Part shown: piece by piece, positions 1 through 7,734 of the stretch | Layout of the letters: each line of letters begins with the position of its first letter | Position numbering within the stretch: position 1 is the first letter of the stretch | Source of the DNA: Zelonia costaricensis | Taxonomy: Eukaryota > Euglenozoa > Kinetoplastea > Trypanosomatida > Trypanosomatidae | Length of the DNA stretch: 12,420 bases | Assembly (NCBI GenBank): GCA_030849075.1 | Contig: JASAOO010002887.1 | Span: forward strand, 1-12,420 | Direction: 5' to 3' | Made by a program: the position numbers and the translations under genes | Notes under the pieces: model-generated | What the model saw: the letters and a program-made list of their open reading frames with translations, nothing else | Databases searched by the model: none | Told to the model about the DNA's origin: nothing

Positions 1-713
1 CGAGAGTCGGACTGCGGAGGAGGTGCGGGGGGGGGGGGGGGATTGTGTTCTGCAATTGTGGCAGGAGAGATGGAGGGGACGCACAGAATAAAAAAGGGGG
101 ACGGCAGAAGCTGACTTAACCGTGACGCTGAAGGTGAGGTGAGGTGAAGGGGTGAAGTGAAGGGGTGGGGGGGGGGCGGAAGAGGCGCCGAGGCACGTCC
201 AAACCCATGTCGGGGCGGAGAGGAAAGGGAGAGGGAAAGAAGAGTGCAGTTACGGGGTCGTTAAAGGAGGCACAAGGAGCCCAGCACGCAAGCGCATGCT
301 GCTGCTATGTGGGCTGCATCCTGGGGGAAAGGGGGGGGAAGGGGGGCAGCACGCGCCTCACGTGCGCTGCGCCTCCTTTGTGCAACGCTCACGGGCGTAT
401 TGCGCATCGCTGCATCGCTCCTCCCTGTCCCCGAAGGGACCCGAGCGGTGCGGGGCATCAACGACAGCTCAGCACCGCTCGCCATCTGTATTTCTTCTCT
501 CTTGGGAGAGCTTTTTCTTCTCTCGCATACAGCCGAAGCACCTGAGCAGCAGGTGCCCGCAAGAGCGCATGATTGCATTTGGCGCTGCTGACGATCTCGA
601 AAACTAAATACAAACTCACGTGTCCTACACGGGTGCGTCTCCTGCGCAGCTGATGCTCGATCAGGTCGAAGGGTGAAGACACCAGCGAGAAGGAGGGGGA
701 GAGGCGTGCATGG
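1..713. other. Gene-free left flank, 3' side of the MATE transporter gene
   Basis: No convincing coding sequence is seen here on either strand; the short open frames are low in complexity and look like chance frames in GC-rich DNA. Read on the minus strand it follows the transporter stop codon, so most of it should be that gene's 3' UTR and then the spacer to a further gene off the left edge. The + strand is purine-rich from about 120 to 260, with short GGTGA/GGTGAAG-like direct repeats at 130-166 and a ten-G run at 167-176. These are pyrimidine tracts on the transcribed sense. A G run of 15 at 27-41 is described separately. The transporter's stop codon itself is uncertain because of the n at 792, so the 3' UTR start could shift. 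Confidence 0.6.
12..41 (-). promoter_or_regulatory. Candidate polypyrimidine tract and trans-splice acceptor for a gene beyond the left edge
   Basis: On the minus strand, 15 consecutive C (41 to 27) lead into a pyrimidine-rich stretch, and the next AG is at 13-12. In trypanosomatids a pyrimidine tract followed by the first AG directs spliced-leader addition, so this may mark the 5' end of the next minus-strand gene, which would start outside the window. The gene itself is not visible, so this is inference from the tract alone. Confidence 0.35.
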
Positions 714-2915
714 TCACCGCAAGCCTCTACACCACGCGCTGCAATGAGGCAGCCAGCACCTGTACGCCCACGGGTGGTGCCTCCACGCACANCTCCGGTC
801 CGACGACGTCGCAGAGGATGACGAGGACGTGGGCAGGTTCGTGCGCAGCCCCTCCTGCGGCCGCGTCACCTGCGACGACACGGACGATGCTAGGTGTGGC
901 GACACCGGCACCGAGCCGCTGCTGTTGGCCGAACTGGGCGGCGCCGAGTGGCTTCTGCTGCTGGCGCCGCTGCCCTTGCGCGCCACCACGCCGTGCTGCA
1001 CCGCGTGGCTTGACGAGTCGGCCGAGTCCTTGGGCCGCGCCGGCGGCGCTGGCGAGGAGAGGGACGCCCCTACGCCGGAGCGGCTGTCCTCCACGGGGCT
1101 GCCGGCCAGCGCCGGTGGCAACTGGGCCTCGGACGGGTTCGGGCTCGAGGCGAAGAAGGGCGGCACCATGAGGATACTGCGCTGCGGGATGTAGAAGGTG
1201 TTGATGGACGTGAAGGAGGCGTTGTCGTGCACGGCGCTCGGGGCGGACGGGCCGATCGAGTTGGGGGTGAAGTGGCCAGCGTCCGACGTTGGACTGAGGT
1301 TTGGCGTGCCGAAGCGGCCAGGTCGGCGGCCGCGGCCCACAGGACCGTCCACGTCGCTGCCGCTTGTGCCCATCTCGCGGTCGGAGCCCGGGTCGGACGG
1401 CGGCGGGGTGCCTGTGTAGGCCCGCATCGAGCGCTCGTCCATCGAGGTGTTGAGGCTCGGCACCTCCTCCTGCCGCTGCTCCAGCGTTTCCCACTTGATG
1501 TAGTACTTGAAGAGGTAGCAGTACAGCGGGAAGCCGACAACGCTGACGCCGAGGCAGGGCCCCATCCACAGCGCCTGCACCCCCATCGACGTCTTGAAGA
1601 ATACGATCGCGCCCAGCGGCACGCCGACGAGGGAGTAGACCATGGCAATGGAGAGGGCGCCGAGCGCCTGCAGTCCACACCCGCGCAGCACCCCCATCAT
1701 GCAGCTTTGAATGCAGTCGAAGAAGTGATAGACCACGAAGAACTTGAGCATCTTCCGGAAGAGCGCGTGCACGGCGACGTTGTCGGTGAAGAGCGTCGGG
1801 ATCCAGTTCTGCAGCAGCAGCAGCAGCGTGATGTTCACCAACGCGTAGAAGACGGCGAGGCCCAGGCACAACAGCGCGCAGCGGCGGGCGAACATAGGCT
1901 TTCCCTGCCCCAGTGCGTTGCCGACGAGCACGGCGGCCTCGACGAACGCGCCGGAGGCCATGCTCCAGAAGATGCCGGAGCACTGGTAGACAATGCTGAA
2001 GGCGGCCAGCTCATTCGTCGAGGCGTAGCCGGCGATGATGAGGTTGATCTCGAGCGACATCCACTCGCTTAGCATCATCGCCATGGACGGCAGGGCGAGC
2101 TTCAGCAGCGGGCCCCAGTTCATCAGCGCCGTTGGCTCCCACCCACCCCACGTGCGCTTGTACTTGCCCGTCACGAAGAGGTAGACGAGGAGTGACGATG
2201 GCATGCAGAACATCAACAGCGCCCACGCGATGGCCGCGCCAGCAAAGCCGAACAGCTTAATGCAGGTCCACAGCACAAACGGGAACGAGGCGGCACCGGC
2301 GAGCAGGTTGACGGATAGCTGCGTGTTAAGGTGCTGACAGGCGAAGTACCGCCGCATCATCTCGAGCAGCATCACAAAGTACACGCTGAAGAGGGCGACG
2401 CGGCAGAAGCGGCCGGTGTAAAGCGCGACATCGACGTTCTGGCCAATGGCGATGAGCAGCGAGTCCGAAAAGGTCATGATGGGGCCCACCAGTGCGGCGA
2501 TGATGAGCAGCATGAGTGCCATGCGCTGCCCATAGATGCCGTAGAGCTTGCTGTTGGGATCACGGCCAAAGGAGTGCGACAGCACCGTCTCCAGGGCCCC
2601 GCAGAAGCCTGCGGAGAAGGAAAAGGCCGTGGCATTCAGCAGCCCACTCGCCAGCGTGGTTGCGCCAAGCTCCGTGTCGCCGACCATCTTGCCCACCATG
2701 GCCACGAGCACCGTTCCAATCGAGATCTGCGCCATTGCGGCGAGTCCCAGCGGGAAGCTACGCCGCAGCACCTCCAGCACGAGGGTCCGCGTGGGCGTGT
2801 TCTCGTCGATGGCGTGACTGCTGCTCCGGGGCGCTGGCGCACCGGCAGCCACCTCGCTCGACCCGGGAGCCACCGCGGCGTTGCCGCGCGGTGACGTCGT
2901 CGCCGATACCGACAT
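714..2915 (-). CDS. MATE-family multidrug/organic cation efflux transporter with long Ser/Pro-rich C-terminal tail
   Basis: Predicted polytopic membrane protein of 733 residues, starting at ATG 2915. Residues about 52-471 form a MATE core with roughly 12 hydrophobic segments (around 55-76, 84-108, 131-150, 170-187, 203-218, 222-248, 268-296, 305-325, 345-368, 387-407, 414-440, 447-470). Family-like motifs include GALETVLSHSFGR (106-118), which corresponds to the ALDTLxxQAxG motif of eukaryotic MATEs, and VGNALGQG (331-338). Family members exchange protons or Na+ for organic cations and drugs; substrate and membrane (plasma membrane or organelle) cannot be read from sequence. MATE proteins are usually about 450-570 residues, so the tail (about 475-733) is an extension, presumably cytosolic, rich in Ser and Pro with many Ser/Thr-Pro sites. 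An n at 792 falls in codon 708, and the last 25 residues, with five Trp and four Cys, look unlike the rest of the tail, so a frame error there is likely. Family call strong; exact C-terminus weak. Confidence 0.9.
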   Translation of the reverse strand: MSVSATTSPRGNAAVAPGSSEVAAGAPAPRSSSHAIDENTPTRTLVLEVLRRSFPLGLAAMAQISIGTVLVAMVGKMVGDTELGATTLASGLLNATAFSFSAGFCGALETVLSHSFGRDPNSKLYGIYGQRMALMLLIIAALVGPIMTFSDSLLIAIGQNVDVALYTGRFCRVALFSVYFVMLLEMMRRYFACQHLNTQLSVNLLAGAASFPFVLWTCIKLFGFAGAAIAWALLMFCMPSSLLVYLFVTGKYKRTWGGWEPTALMNWGPLLKLALPSMAMMLSEWMSLEINLIIAGYASTNELAAFSIVYQCSGIFWSMASGAFVEAAVLVGNALGQGKPMFARRCALLCLGLAVFYALVNITLLLLLQNWIPTLFTDNVAVHALFRKMLKFFVVYHFFDCIQSCMMGVLRGCGLQALGALSIAMVYSLVGVPLGAIVFFKTSMGVQALWMGPCLGVSVVGFPLYCYLFKYYIKWETLEQRQEEVPSLNTSMDERSMRAYTGTPPPSDPGSDREMGTSGSDVDGPVGRGRRPGRFGTPNLSPTSDAGHFTPNSIGPSAPSAVHDNASFTSINTFYIPQRSILMVPPFFASSPNPSEAQLPPALAGSPVEDSRSGVGASLSSPAPPARPKDSADSSSHAVQHGVVARKGSGASSRSHSAPPSSANSSGSVPVSPHLASSVSSQVTRPQEGLRTNLPTSSSSSATSSDRXCAWRHHPWAYRCWLPHCSAWCRGLR
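792..792. other. Ambiguous base (n) inside the transporter tail codon 708
   Basis: The only non-ACGT letter in the window. On the coding strand it is the third base of codon 708 (AGN, Ser or Arg). All three reading frames downstream differ in length: the current frame stops at 714-716, the next at 727-729, and the third stays open to 458. If the n stands for two bases, the protein would end near 727 with a tail of ordinary composition. If the n is spurious, the frame would run on to 458. Confidence 0.95.
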
Positions 2916-2950
2916 GGTAAGACGTCTTGTGAACGCGTGATTTAGAAAGC

Positions 2951-3447
2951 CTGCGTGTGTACGTGAGAGGCTAGCTGCTGCCTTTCATCACCTGATGTCG
3001 TAGTTCCCGTTCCTTGCCGACGTGCTTCTTGTTCTCACTCTCCGCCTCTTGGGCGTCTACTCTTTTTTTTTTCTTTTCGCTTCAAGGTTTGTCCAGCTGT
3101 GACTCCGGTCGGCTGCCAAACACGCACCGTGCCGGCGTCGAGGAGGGAGAGCGGGTGGCTGGAGGCCCGGGCAGGGGACGCGTACACGCAAGAGCCTATG
3201 GATGTACAACAGAATAGGCGCACGTGCGTCCCTGAGGCGTACAGAGGCGAAGAAGAAACAAAGAGCGAGGCCGTGGAGAGGAGAAGCGCAGCTGCAAAAG
3301 ATGTCGGGGGAAGGGGGGGCGGAGACGTGGGTCTGAGCGAAGGAGCGGGCGGCGCCAAACCGTGCACCTCGCGGGAAGCGTCCAGTCCCCACGTGACAGG
3401 GAGAGTGAAAGGGAAAAGGGGGAAAAGGGAAGAGGAAAATGAGAAGG
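2951..3447 (-). promoter_or_regulatory. Candidate trans-splice signals for the MATE transporter mRNA
   Basis: On the minus strand a nearly pure pyrimidine tract of about 49 bases runs from 3447 to 3399, and the first AG after it is at 3369-3368, giving a 5' UTR of about 450 nt. A second tract further upstream (3861 to 3836) is followed by its first AG at 3780-3779. A weaker, closer AG lies at 2952-2951 after a short pyrimidine-rich stretch, which would leave a 35 nt leader. Trypanosomatid mRNAs receive their 5' end by spliced-leader addition at such sites. Which one is used cannot be decided here; the 3447-3399 tract with AG 3369 looks strongest. Confidence 0.45.
2971..2988 (-). other. Minimal upstream open reading frame (5 codons plus stop) in the possible transporter leader
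   Basis: If the transporter mRNA begins at the AG near 3369, its leader contains one ATG before the main start. It opens at 2988 and stops after five codons with TAG at 2973-2971, about 55 nt before the main ATG. I see no other ATG between 3367 and 2916 on the coding strand. If the closer AG at 2952 is used, the uORF is not in the mRNA. Any effect on translation is inference. Confidence 0.35.
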
Positions 3448-3469
3448 TCCTCTTTATTCGCTAGCTTAT

Positions 3470-3694
3470 GTGTGTGTGCGCGTGTGCGTCTGTGTCGTTG
3501 TTGAAACTCTGCTTGCTGCCGTGAAAAGAAACAAAGACGATAAATGTTTCACTGTTTGTGGAAGAGGCGTGACTCACAACGCGCTTGCAGTTGCGGCGAT
3601 GTCCCCCGTCGTGCGGTGGTGCTGCACCGCCTCCTTATCTCTCTCTCCTCCACACCTACGCTCACCCGCACATACACACACACACAAACACACA
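3470..3694. repeat. GT and CA dinucleotide microsatellites
   Basis: An interrupted GT run at about 3470-3500 and an interrupted CA run at about 3668-3694 on the + strand lie about 170 bases apart, so the two could pair as an inverted repeat in RNA. Such dinucleotide runs are common in Leishmania-type spacers. They are likely to vary in length between strains. Confidence 0.7.
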
Positions 3695-4733
3695 CTGACG
3701 CAAGAGGTGCGGCGGTGGTGGCGTCGAAGGCGAGGCACCACGGGAGAGAACGACAAGGGGGAGGCAGGAAGCGGGCCACTAAGACGCGGAAGCAAAGAAC
3801 AGGAGAAACAGAAACACAGAAAAAGGGCGTAAACGTGAAAGGAAAAGAGAGAAAAAAGAGGCACTGAACGTTATCAACAAAAAAAAAACGTCACAGCGAA
3901 GTGTAGGCGAGACGCCCAAACAGATGCAGACGCGGCAACGAGGGGCAGACGTGCAAACGCGTGCGCTGGTGAGCGCGTGTGCTGTGGAGCTCTGAACAAA
4001 GAAGTTCTGAAGGGGGGTGGAAAGAGGGGAGCTGCGTGGGGCACGTGATGTGGCTCGGTAGGGGAATGCGGCGGCGAGGCAGGAGCGAAGTTCCTGCGGT
4101 GTGTTCAAGGGTAGGGAAGAGACGAGCGGAGGGTGTGTGTGGCTTGTCCTTGGTGTGGGGGTCGACACGGACACGCGCACGATTCGTAGGGGCAAAGGCG
4201 AGCGTGGGGAGGGGAGGGAGAGGGATGAGTGGTACGAAGACAGATGGCACGCGGTCGCCCACAGCATCGGCGGGCTCAGAAGGTGAGTCGCTGCAGAAGG
4301 GCACAACTCCCTCGAACAAAAAGAAAAAAGAGAGTACCCGCCGACAGCCTCCGATCTGCCTGGCTTTCTTGCGCTTGCCTCCCGTCTGGGGACTGCGGAG
4401 TGTCCGTGGATTTGCCTGCTCGTGCAGCTTGATGATCCCTTTTCTCTCCTTCTTTTTTTTTGCTGTTTTTCTTGTAGTGTGAGAGGTAGAGCAGTGGGCC
4501 GGTGTATCAAGAGCCCTCAGGGGTTGGGAAGGAGGAGGGGGGGAGGTAGAGAAGCAATCGTGCCTACCCCTCACCGTCCCTCCACGTTCCCGTGTGAGCG
4601 TAAAGCTCCTTCACGAGGGCGGCAGTGCGGAGGCAAGCACCACGCAGAGGGCGTCATGCATTGGCGCAAAGCGGCACCACGTGAACACGCTCGGGCATGA
4701 TGTCTGCCACGGGCGCTGCGGTGTCACGGGGCA

Positions 4734-7568
4734 TCACTGCATCTGCTGCACTGCGCGGAGCTTGGCGAGAACAGCGGCGTGGCGTGGGGGCTGCTTCTGG
4801 AACGCCCACGTCGCACGCACCCGCTCCTGCACGCCGAACTCGGTCAGCCGGCGCTGCCCGGCGACAAGGGTGGCGCGTGCCTTCTCCGCTTCCTCGTCCC
4901 GCCGCAGGCACTCCTTGCGTGCCAGCTCGTAGCGCTGCACCAGCCACGGCGAGCTCAGTGCGCCAAGCGCGCCGGCAAACACGCGAATGCGCTGCCAGTC
5001 CGGTGGCAGCCACTCAAAGGGCGTCAGGTCTGGGTCCACCTCGGCGTCAAAGAAGGCCTCCACGGCGTGCACCTCGGGAAAACACGCGTGCCGCTCCAGC
5101 GTGCGCCACTGCGTCATGTCCGACTGCAGCAGCGCAAACTGCAGCACGCTGATCGCGTCGTCCGCCTCGGCCCACGATTGCGGTGGCTGCTGTGTGAGGT
5201 GTGTCCAGCGCTGCAGCACGTGCAGCACAGCCGACGGCGACGCCGCAGAGCCGCCCACCCCCGCGGCGGCGCCTCCCTCCTCGGCGGTCCACGCGACAAC
5301 GAGCGCCTCGAGCGCACCGACCAGCCCGATGCCATTGACGCCGTCGGTGTAGTCGCAGCCGAGCAGCGAGGCGAGCGCGACGAGCACGGTCTTGGTAATG
5401 CCGCACGCCGCGAGCTGCGCCTGCTCGTACGCGACGACGCTCTTGGACTGGGCAAAAAAGCCGCGCAGCACCGTCGTCGCCCCGTGCACGAGCACGTCGC
5501 TGTCCTCCGTGAAGACGGCGTCCACGAGGTCGTGGCGCGCCAGAAAGGCGCACTGCGCGTCGGCCTCCGCCGGGCTGAGCACAAAGGGCACCCCGCAGCA
5601 GTCCAGCAGCTCCACCACGTTCACCAGCTCGAACGGCACGACAGGGCGGCTGGCACGCGGCAGTTTGGCGGCGCCAGCGCCCGTCATGGGGTACGGCGAC
5701 GAGCCCGCTGCGGGCGTGGGCGCCGGGTTCAGCCCCGCCGCGGCCGCCGCGGCGGCGGCGGAGCCGTTTTCACGGACCGTAGAGTTGCGAGGCGGAAGAG
5801 GAAGGGAGCGGCTGGCAACTGAGGGAACCGTGGAGACGCTGCTCCGCTCGTCGTCGCCGCTGCTGCTGATTGTAACCACGACAGGGGCTGGCGGCTTCAC
5901 CCGCACGTGGAACGGACGCCCGATCTTCACCGGTGTGAAGTCGCCGTCCCCCTCCGCGTCCTCTGCCTCCTTCTTGTCCGTCTCCGCGGCGCCTGGAGGG
6001 GCTGGGGTCGAGGTGCACGGGAGCCCGCGGGGCCCGCCGGCAGCACAAAACGCCGGAGCCGGCTGCTGGGCGCTGCCTCGAGGCTTGTGCAGCAGCTGGG
6101 AGGGGTGGAGGCGTTGCGTGAAGGGCTGCCACGTCAAGTCTGCCTCGACGCCCTCTCCCTCTTCCTCTTCCTCTTCCTCCTCTTCCTCTTCCGCGCTGCT
6201 CGTACCGTCGTCGGAGGTGGACGCGGTGCCACTGCCGCTGCTGCCGCTGCCGTTGCTCTCGAGTCCGCTTGACGTCGCCGCAGAGTCTGACGGCGAGGGC
6301 GCGACCGTCTTCGGCTCGCCCGCCTCCGTCGGTGCGGGGGTGGCAACCGGGGCAGGAGAGCGGGACGCGGACAGGGCGTGGAGGAAGCGCGACACTTCAG
6401 CACTCTGCAGCAGCGCCGCCATCGCAGCGGACGGCGACCGCTCGCCTCTTCTTTCTCCATACGGGGGCGACGGGTGCGGCGGCAACGGCGGGGAAGCGAC
6501 TTCGCGGTCCGCCTCCTCCCCCACAACAATCACCTCCTCCACGTCGCTGCTGCTGTCGTCGTCGGACGGTACGAGGCGGTCGTGAGACTCCTCCAGTGAG
6601 CCGGCGTTCACCTCGCTGTCGCTGTCGCTCACGCTGATGAAGTCGGTGCCATCCTCCTCCTCCTCCTCCTCCGTCGCCTCCTCATCCGAGTCGCCCGAGA
6701 CCCACACCACCGCGGCGCTAGTGCGCGGCGGCTCTGTCACCGCTCCGTCCGCTGCCCCCCCGGCGTCCACGGCGCGCCGCGGCCCCATGAACAGCGACGT
6801 GCTCGTGTGCTGCAGGGCGTTCTGCACGACGCAGGCCTCCTGCCGCGAGCGCTCCTCCAGCAGGCCGCTGACATCGCTGAGGAAGTGCCGTGTTGTGGTG
6901 GCGGCAACCGCTTCCGGTGCAAGGCGCCGATGGCGGCGGCGGCCACTGCGGCGTTTCCCGGTGTGAGGGCGGGGCGGCACTGGCGCGGTGCCGTCCCCGG
7001 CCATGCCGCCAATGCGCGGCCGCTTCCGAGTGCCGTGCGTCTGCCCGTCGCGCACGGCAGCGGCTGCAGCGGCCACGGACGCCTGAAGTAGATCCAGCGG
7101 CCTCGACGCCGCCGTGTCATTAGCGTCCGACATGGGCGGCGGCAGTGCTTCACTCGAGTCCGTTGCGCCGCCGCTGGCGTCGTTGAGCAGGGCCGCCTTA
7201 AGCTCCTCGATGTTCAAGGTGCCGGCGGCGACCTGAGCCATCACAATCTCGCGTGCACGGCGCTTCAGCAGCGCCTGGGCGTTGCGGGCCTGCTGCATGC
7301 GGCGGCGGTGGTGCTCCGCCCCTTTTGAAGAAGAGGCGACACCGTCGAAGACGAAAACGGGTCGGATGCCGTAGAAGAGCAGCTTCAAGATGCGCGCGAG
7401 AAAGCCCTCGAGCACCTTGTGCTCCACGTCTTCGCCGGGCGCGACGCGCGCGCGGAACTGCACGATCCAGATGCTGGCGTCAATTGCCACCCGCTTCCCC
7501 CGCAGCTCCTCCGGCTGAACCACGACTCCAAAGGAGTCCAGAAGTCGCCACAGTCCGTGCACACCCAT
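4734..7568 (-). CDS. XPG: XPG/RAD2-type structure-specific DNA repair endonuclease
   Basis: Predicted 944-residue nuclear nuclease; the family cuts on the 3' side of damage bubbles in nucleotide excision repair. The ATG at 7568 is chosen because the protein then opens MGVHGLWRLL, the invariant family N-terminus; the in-frame codons upstream to 7640 have no ATG. N-domain (1-about 115): Asp30 (VAID) and Asp75 (VFVFDG) match catalytic Asp of human XPG. I-domain (about 643-760): Glu668/Asp670 (PAEADAQC), Asp689/Asp691 (TEDSD) and Asp739 (LLGCDYTDG) complete the metal-binding set, so it should be active. The two are split by a spacer of about 525 residues, as in XPG rather than FEN1 or EXO1. It has basic NLS-like clusters at 181-185 and 205-215, acidic Ser-rich stretches (about 292-345, 460-476) and FxxV motifs at 310-313 and 544-547. 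A PIP-like QRRLTEF is at 905-911. EXO1 or GEN1 are less likely given the spacer. Call firm. Confidence 0.93.
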   Translation of the reverse strand: MGVHGLWRLLDSFGVVVQPEELRGKRVAIDASIWIVQFRARVAPGEDVEHKVLEGFLARILKLLFYGIRPVFVFDGVASSSKGAEHHRRRMQQARNAQALLKRRAREIVMAQVAAGTLNIEELKAALLNDASGGATDSSEALPPPMSDANDTAASRPLDLLQASVAAAAAAVRDGQTHGTRKRPRIGGMAGDGTAPVPPRPHTGKRRSGRRRHRRLAPEAVAATTTRHFLSDVSGLLEERSRQEACVVQNALQHTSTSLFMGPRRAVDAGGAADGAVTEPPRTSAAVVWVSGDSDEEATEEEEEEDGTDFISVSDSDSEVNAGSLEESHDRLVPSDDDSSSDVEEVIVVGEEADREVASPPLPPHPSPPYGERRGERSPSAAMAALLQSAEVSRFLHALSASRSPAPVATPAPTEAGEPKTVAPSPSDSAATSSGLESNGSGSSGSGTASTSDDGTSSAEEEEEEEEEEEGEGVEADLTWQPFTQRLHPSQLLHKPRGSAQQPAPAFCAAGGPRGLPCTSTPAPPGAAETDKKEAEDAEGDGDFTPVKIGRPFHVRVKPPAPVVVTISSSGDDERSSVSTVPSVASRSLPLPPRNSTVRENGSAAAAAAAAGLNPAPTPAAGSSPYPMTGAGAAKLPRASRPVVPFELVNVVELLDCCGVPFVLSPAEADAQCAFLARHDLVDAVFTEDSDVLVHGATTVLRGFFAQSKSVVAYEQAQLAACGITKTVLVALASLLGCDYTDGVNGIGLVGALEALVVAWTAEEGGAAAGVGGSAASPSAVLHVLQRWTHLTQQPPQSWAEADDAISVLQFALLQSDMTQWRTLERHACFPEVHAVEAFFDAEVDPDLTPFEWLPPDWQRIRVFAGALGALSSPWLVQRYELARKECLRRDEEAEKARATLVAGQRRLTEFGVQERVRATWAFQKQPPRHAAVLAKLRAVQQMQ
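6152..6192 (-). repeat. Coding microsatellite: alternating GAA/GAG run encoding 11 Glu
   Basis: In the XPG spacer, 11 glutamate codons (residues 460-470) are encoded by mixed GAA and GAG codons in a near-hexameric pattern, continuing into GGA GAG. A second Glu run (299-305) and an eight-Ala run (604-611) lie in the same spacer. Such runs usually vary in length between isolates and sit in disordered linkers. They do not interrupt either nuclease domain. Confidence 0.7.
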
Positions 7569-7688
7569 GATGCAGTACTGCACAAATGCAAGGCCGTTCT
7601 TTTCTTGTAAAGGGTCTGTTGACGAGAGGTGTGCTGCCACTTCGAGTTGAACGGCGTGGCAGCACAGGACCAGCTCTCACGGCTTCTC

Positions 7689-7734
7689 CTGCGTGTGGCC
7701 AGAGGTGCCGAGTGTAACAGGGAGGGGGGGGGGG
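7689..7734 (-). promoter_or_regulatory. Polypyrimidine tract and likely trans-splice acceptor of the XPG gene
   Basis: On the minus strand a tract of 14 bases, C-rich with one T (7734 to 7721, 11 G on the + strand at 7724-7734), is followed by its first AG at 7690-7689. This would give a 5' UTR of about 120 nt before the ATG at 7568. I find no earlier ATG in that leader, which supports 7568 as the start. Several later AGs before the start are possible alternatives. Confidence 0.5.

Larger units (their letters stand above)
2916..4733. other. 1.8 kb spacer between XPG and transporter genes (3' UTR, polyadenylation region, 5' UTR)
   Basis: No credible gene is seen on either strand. Read in the minus sense, it starts as the 3' UTR of the XPG gene and ends as the transporter leader. 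Composition is blocky: purine-rich on the + strand at 3399-3447, 3836-3861 and about 4110-4240 (pyrimidine tracts in the mRNA sense), and pyrimidine-rich on the + strand at 3063-3080 and 4438-4475. CA and GT dinucleotide runs lie at about 3668-3694 and 3470-3500. Open frames of up to about 240 codons on the minus strand (3779-4510) are Ser, Arg and Phe-rich translations of pyrimidine tracts and match no family I know. Trypanosomatids lack a fixed poly(A) signal, so the end of the XPG mRNA cannot be placed precisely. Confidence 0.6.

Noticed and set aside
1227..2072. 281-codon + strand open frame opposite the transporter
   Set aside because: It is the antisense of the MATE membrane core, rich in His, Arg and Glu as expected for reversed hydrophobic codons, and has no family features.
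2985..2991. C-box-like GTGATGA on the minus strand, possible C/D snoRNA
   Set aside because: No D box (CTGA) or terminal stem at a suitable distance downstream.
3779..4510. 243-codon minus-strand open frame in the XPG-transporter spacer
   Set aside because: Ser/Arg/Phe-rich translation of pyrimidine tracts with no recognisable domain.
5392..6585. Long + strand open frame (397 codons) opposite the XPG spacer
   Set aside because: It is the complement of the low-complexity XPG spacer. Its Ser and Gly runs mirror Glu and Ala codons, and the nuclease motifs are on the minus strand.
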